The translations under genes and the position numbers were made by a program. 8,549 nt of DNA from Gammaproteobacteria bacterium (lineage in GTDB: Bacteria; Pseudomonadota; Gammaproteobacteria; Chromatiales; Chromatiaceae): positions 1 through 8,549 of the forward strand of contig JAUXDV010000070.1 in assembly GCA_030620735.1 (NCBI GenBank). Reading direction: 5' to 3'. Positions 6,318 through 8,549 of the stretch are shown one piece after another. Each line of letters begins with the position of its first letter. The first letter of the stretch is position 1. The notes beneath the pieces were generated by a model. That model was not told the DNA's origin, made no database searches, and worked only from the letters and a program-made list of their open reading frames with translations.

Positions 6318-6473
6318 TAATTGTGGGAATTCGACTCATTTGAATGAATGTTGGATACTCAAGGACTACCAGTGAAGGTCAGCGGGGTTAATACTATGCG
6401 AGCATGCTTGATGCGCTTCGTGCCTCAGTACATCCTATGGATTGATTATGCATGGTTACATATCTCCGCGCAT
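6318..6473. other. Intergenic stretch with no recognisable feature
   Basis: This is the remainder of the 375-bp gap between rpmA and obgE, apart from the palindrome, the obgE promoter region and the terminator. I see no credible small gene on either strand, no RNA gene and no clear promoter. The reading frame that runs through it on the plus strand continues antisense through rpmA and is not believable. Confidence 0.5.
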
Positions 6474-6502
6474 AAAAAAAGCCCCGTGATCAGCGGGGCT
6501 TT
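6474..6502 (-). terminator. Rho-independent terminator after rpmA
   Basis: On the minus strand, AAAGCCCCG and CGGGGCTTT form a 9-bp GC-rich stem (6494-6502 with 6478-6486) around a 7-nt loop, followed by a run of T (complement of 6474-6480). It begins about 22 nt after the rpmA stop, so it should end most rplU-rpmA transcripts before obgE. Confidence 0.93.
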
Positions 6503-6524
6503 GTATGCAGAACTGAAAATCAGT

Positions 6525-6782
6525 TCAGGCAGGAACCACGCTTACAAACTGGCGGTTCTTCGGCCCTTTCACTTTGAATTCCACAAAGCCATCTGCTGTT
6601 GCGAAAAGCGTGTGGTCTCGACCACAACCGACATTCTCACCGGCATGCACTTTGGTGCCTCGCTGACGAATGATGATGTTGCCTGCGCTGATCTTCTGCC
6701 CGCCATACATCTTGACGCCAAGGCGTTTCGATTCTGAATCGCGACCGTTGCGTGTACTACCGCCTGCTTTTTTATGTGCCAT
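6525..6782 (-). CDS. rpmA: 50S ribosomal protein L27
   Basis: Basic large-subunit protein whose N-terminal tail reaches the peptidyl transferase centre. It has 85 residues, the normal length, and starts directly with MAHKKAGGSTRNGRDS, so there is no cleavable extension of the kind known in Firmicutes. The conserved core includes SKRLGVKMYGGQ (18-29), IIIRQRGTK (36-44) and GRDHTLFA (54-61). It lies 13 bp after rplU on the same strand, so the two are cotranscribed, with a strong terminator downstream. The ribosome site is a modest GAGAG. Confidence 0.98.
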   Translation of the reverse strand: MAHKKAGGSTRNGRDSESKRLGVKMYGGQKISAGNIIIRQRGTKVHAGENVGCGRDHTLFATADGFVEFKVKGPKNRQFVSVVPA

Positions 6783-6795
6783 GGTTGTTTACTCT

Positions 6796-7107
6796 CTAGC
6801 CGTTAATGCCTGTAATCTCAAGTTCAGTGTACCATTGACGATGGCCCTGACGCTTCATGTGATGCTTGCGGCGTTTGAACTTGATGATGGTGACTTTTTT
6901 GCCTCGCCCATGGGACTTAACAGTTGCTGTCACTTTGCCGCCATCAACATAGGGAGCGCCAATCTTGACATCTTCACCTTCACCAATCATCAGCACCTTA
7001 TCAAGATCAATAGAGGCGCCTTCGTCAGCATTCAATTTTTCTACTCGGAGGGTCGCACCTTCGGTCACCCGATATTGCTTTCCACCTGTCTGAATCACGG
7101 CATACAT
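6796..7107 (-). CDS. rplU: 50S ribosomal protein L21
   Basis: Large-subunit protein that contacts 23S rRNA. It has 103 residues, the same length as the E. coli protein. It starts MYAVIQTGGKQYRVTEG, has the basic RNA-binding stretch KFKRRKHHMKRQGHRQ near residues 76-91, and ends in ELEITGING. An in-frame GTG at 7122 would add five residues, but that GTG is part of the region carrying the GGAG ribosome site, which lies 10 nt before the ATG at 7107; this ATG also matches the family N-terminus. It is first of the rplU-rpmA pair and has a strong promoter just downstream of ychF. Confidence 0.98.
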   Translation of the reverse strand: MYAVIQTGGKQYRVTEGATLRVEKLNADEGASIDLDKVLMIGEGEDVKIGAPYVDGGKVTATVKSHGRGKKVTIIKFKRRKHHMKRQGHRQWYTELEITGING

Positions 7108-7172
7108 ACCCTGAATCTCCACAAATTAGTTCTATAGACGAGATAATGAATCCCGTAAAATCAAGAGCGGGA

Positions 7173-7201
7173 ATTTTAGAGAGTTAACGCTCTCACGTCA
7201 A
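7173..7201 (-). promoter_or_regulatory. Sigma-70 promoter of rplU-rpmA
   Basis: On the minus strand, TTGACG (7196-7201, 5/6) and TAAAAT (7173-7178, 5/6) are separated by exactly 17 nt. The start would be near 7166, giving a leader of about 59 nt. The -35 begins only 7 nt after the ychF stop. The spacer contains a small inverted repeat (GAGAG/CTCTC), and no terminator separates ychF from rplU, so some readthrough from ychF is possible. Confidence 0.75.
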
Positions 7202-7208
7202 GTAAAAG

Positions 7209-8300
7209 CTATACATTAAAGCGGAAATGCACCACATCACCATCCTGTACGATGTAATCCTTTCCTTCCAGACGCAGTTTACCGGCCTCTTTAGCGCCCT
7301 GTTCGCCGTTGCAGGCGATAAAGTCATCAAAAGCCGTTACTTCTGCACGAATAAAACCACGTTCAAAGTCAGTATGAATGACTCCGGCAGCCTGAGGCGC
7401 CGTCGCACCGACAGGAACAGTCCATGCTCGCACCTCTTTGACCCCGGCTGTAAAATAGGTTTGCAAACCCAGCAGTTTGTAACCGGCGCGAATAACCCGG
7501 TTCAAGCCAGGCTCTTCCAGCCCCAGATCATCGAGAAACTCCTGGCGCTCCTCATCATCCAACTCGACCATCTCCATCTCGATCTCTGCACACACAGCAA
7601 CAGCTGCCGCCCCCTCTTCCGCCGCGAGCTGCTGCACAGCATCCAGCATCGGATTGTCATCGAATCCATTTTCGTCGACATTGGCAATATAGAGAGTTGG
7701 CTTGATGGTCAACAGATGCAGGTCATAAAGCTCGGCGCGAGAGTCATCATCGAGATCAAGAGAGCGCACCGGCTTGCCGCCATCCAGATGATCCGCCACT
7801 TTTTGCAGTAGCTCTTTTCTGGCGATAATCTTCTTGTCACCGGTCTTAGCCTGACGCTCCGTCTTGTTCAAAGCTTTCTCGACCGACTCCAGATCAGCCA
7901 GCGCCAGCTCGGTGTTGATCACCTCGATATCTGACAGCGGATCAACCTTGCCTGCAACATGCACCACGTCATCGTTTTCAAAACATCGCACCACATGGCA
8001 GATCGCATCAGTTTCACGAATATTGGCAAGGAATTTATTCCCCAACCCTTCGCCTTTGGATGCGCCGGCAACCAGCCCGGCAATATCCACGAACTGCATG
8101 GTGGTGGGAACGATTTTTTCGGGATTGACGATAGCGGCGATTTGATCCTGGCGCGGATCGGCGATTGGAACTATGCCCACATTGGGATCGATGGTGCAGA
8201 AGGGATAGTTTTCCGCAGCAATAGTTGCTTTTGTCAGTGCGTTGAAGAGCGTGGATTTGCCCACATTCGGCAGGCCAACGATGCCGCATTTAAAACCCAT
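7209..8300 (-). CDS. ychF: Redox/ribosome-associated ATPase YchF (OLA1 family)
   Basis: Obg-related P-loop protein that binds ribosomes and hydrolyses ATP better than GTP in studied members; in E. coli it is tied to the oxidative stress response. It has 363 residues, the same as usual. The G domain has P-loop GLPNVGKST (9-17), DIAGLVAGASKGEGLGN (72-88) and NVDE (207-210) in place of the NKxD that specifies GTP. A charged helical, coiled-coil-like stretch lies at about 128-170. A C-terminal TGS domain covers about 280-363 (TYFTAGVKEVRAWTV, then the FERGFIRAEV block). The ATG at 8300 gives the canonical MGFKCGIVGLPNVGKS start; only a weak GGGT precedes it. It lies 51 bp downstream of tRNA-Thr with a terminator between them. 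Confidence 0.97.
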   Translation of the reverse strand: MGFKCGIVGLPNVGKSTLFNALTKATIAAENYPFCTIDPNVGIVPIADPRQDQIAAIVNPEKIVPTTMQFVDIAGLVAGASKGEGLGNKFLANIRETDAICHVVRCFENDDVVHVAGKVDPLSDIEVINTELALADLESVEKALNKTERQAKTGDKKIIARKELLQKVADHLDGGKPVRSLDLDDDSRAELYDLHLLTIKPTLYIANVDENGFDDNPMLDAVQQLAAEEGAAAVAVCAEIEMEMVELDDEERQEFLDDLGLEEPGLNRVIRAGYKLLGLQTYFTAGVKEVRAWTVPVGATAPQAAGVIHTDFERGFIRAEVTAFDDFIACNGEQGAKEAGKLRLEGKDYIVQDGDVVHFRFNV

Positions 8301-8313
8301 GGATTTACCCGCG

Positions 8314-8343
8314 AAAAAAAGAAAAAGCCCGCGAGGGGCTTTT
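8314..8343 (-). terminator. Rho-independent terminator after tRNA-Thr
   Basis: On the minus strand, AAAAGCCC (complement of 8336-8343) pairs with GGGCTTTT (complement of 8323-8330) around a 5-nt loop, followed by a T-rich tract interrupted by one C (complement of 8314-8322). It starts 8 nt after the tRNA CCA end and finishes 13 nt before the ychF start codon. Confidence 0.88.
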
Positions 8344-8351
8344 CATATAAA

Positions 8352-8427
8352 TGGAGCCGGCGAGAGGAGTCGAACCCCCGACAAGCTGATTACAAGTCAG
8401 CTGCTCTACCAACTGAGCTACACCGGC
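8352..8427 (-). tRNA. tRNA-Thr (anticodon UGU)
   Basis: A 76-nt tRNA read on the minus strand. The acceptor stem GCCGGTG (8421-8427) pairs with CGCCGGC, including one G-U pair, followed by discriminator U and an encoded CCA (8352-8354). The D-arm contains AGCTCAGTTGGTAGAGC. The anticodon stem GCTGA/TCAGC closes the loop CTTGTAA, giving anticodon UGU (complement of 8392-8394), which reads ACA-type threonine codons. The T-loop GGTTCGACTCC is standard. All arms fold without mismatches, so it should be functional. Confidence 0.97.
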
Positions 8428-8549
8428 GTAAGGAAGCAGTACGATACAGAAAGTTTATGATGAAATCTACAGGAAATGTAGAGCCAAAACTACTCCAACC
8501 TGAATATTCAATTACTTTAGGTGAAGAGAATGGCTTTAATCACAACAGT
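8428..8549. other. Region upstream of tRNA-Thr, unassigned
   Basis: This should contain the tRNA promoter on the minus strand, but I find no convincing -35/-10 pair. A 6-bp inverted repeat TCTACA/TGTAGA (8466-8482, 5-nt loop) is present. An AGGTGA at 8519-8524 followed by an ATG at 8530 on the plus strand could begin another gene, but only six codons are visible. Confidence 0.3.

Noticed and set aside
6348..6737. Plus-strand frame from the rpmA-obgE gap into rpmA
   Set aside because: It runs through the rpmA terminator and antisense through rpmA; no ribosome site or family resemblance.
6670..7137. 155-codon plus-strand frame opposite rpmA/rplU
   Set aside because: It spans two conserved ribosomal genes and their spacer in antisense; no independent support.
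7151..7172. TCCCG/CGGGA inverted repeat in the rplU leader as a possible ribosomal-protein leader RNA
   Set aside because: Only five pairs, and one arm overlaps the predicted start region, so most of it may not be transcribed.
7227..7811. 194-codon plus-strand frame opposite ychF
   Set aside because: Antisense to a complete ychF; no motif or start signal.
8466..8482. TCTACA/TGTAGA inverted repeat upstream of tRNA-Thr
   Set aside because: Six base pairs with a 5-nt loop in AT-rich DNA is easily chance; no T-tract or conserved site around it.
8519..8549. Possible gene start on the plus strand: AGGTGA then ATG at 8530
   Set aside because: Only six codons are visible before the window ends, too few to support a gene.

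Overview
The window looks like chromosomal DNA of a gammaproteobacterium, plausibly an environmental one. The evidence is the rplU-rpmA-obgE-proB order, a tRNA-Thr/ychF pair, a BirA-type biotin operator next to bioB, and protein sequences of gammaproteobacterial type. No species can be named from the sequence alone. Nearly all of it is housekeeping DNA on the minus strand; the accessory content is one DruA-family (DUF4338) gene and one palindromic repeat element.

Layout, left to right. Positions 1-873 hold the first 291 codons of bioB (minus strand, cut by the window edge). It is divergent from comF (960-1667, plus). Between them is a 33-bp BirA-like operator (938-970) that covers both the bioB -35 element and the comF start codon. 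comF converges on a secreted single-domain rhodanese (1856-2311, minus), which has a good -10 box and an FNR/Anr-like site upstream. Next is a solitary DUF4338/DruA-like gene (2525-3445, minus), then a divergent small DUF1508 (YegP-type) gene (3687-3875, plus).

From 3961 to 8427 everything is on the minus strand. In transcription order it runs tRNA-Thr(UGU), a rho-independent terminator, ychF, a strong promoter, rplU (L21), rpmA (L27), a strong terminator, a 375-bp gap, obgE, and proB overlapping obgE by one base. The gap holds a long palindrome built from 8-nt repeats and a candidate extended -10 promoter, so the usual rplU-rpmA-obgE transcription unit seems to be split here.

Functionally, rplU, rpmA, obgE and ychF belong to ribosome structure, assembly and translation. 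proB starts proline synthesis, and bioB performs the last step of biotin synthesis. The points most worth following up are the BirA site lying over comF translation initiation, the palindromic repeat element between rpmA and obgE, the orphan DruA-like gene, and the possible oxygen-linked control of the rhodanese. I found no CRISPR array, integrase, or clear multi-gene defence system.
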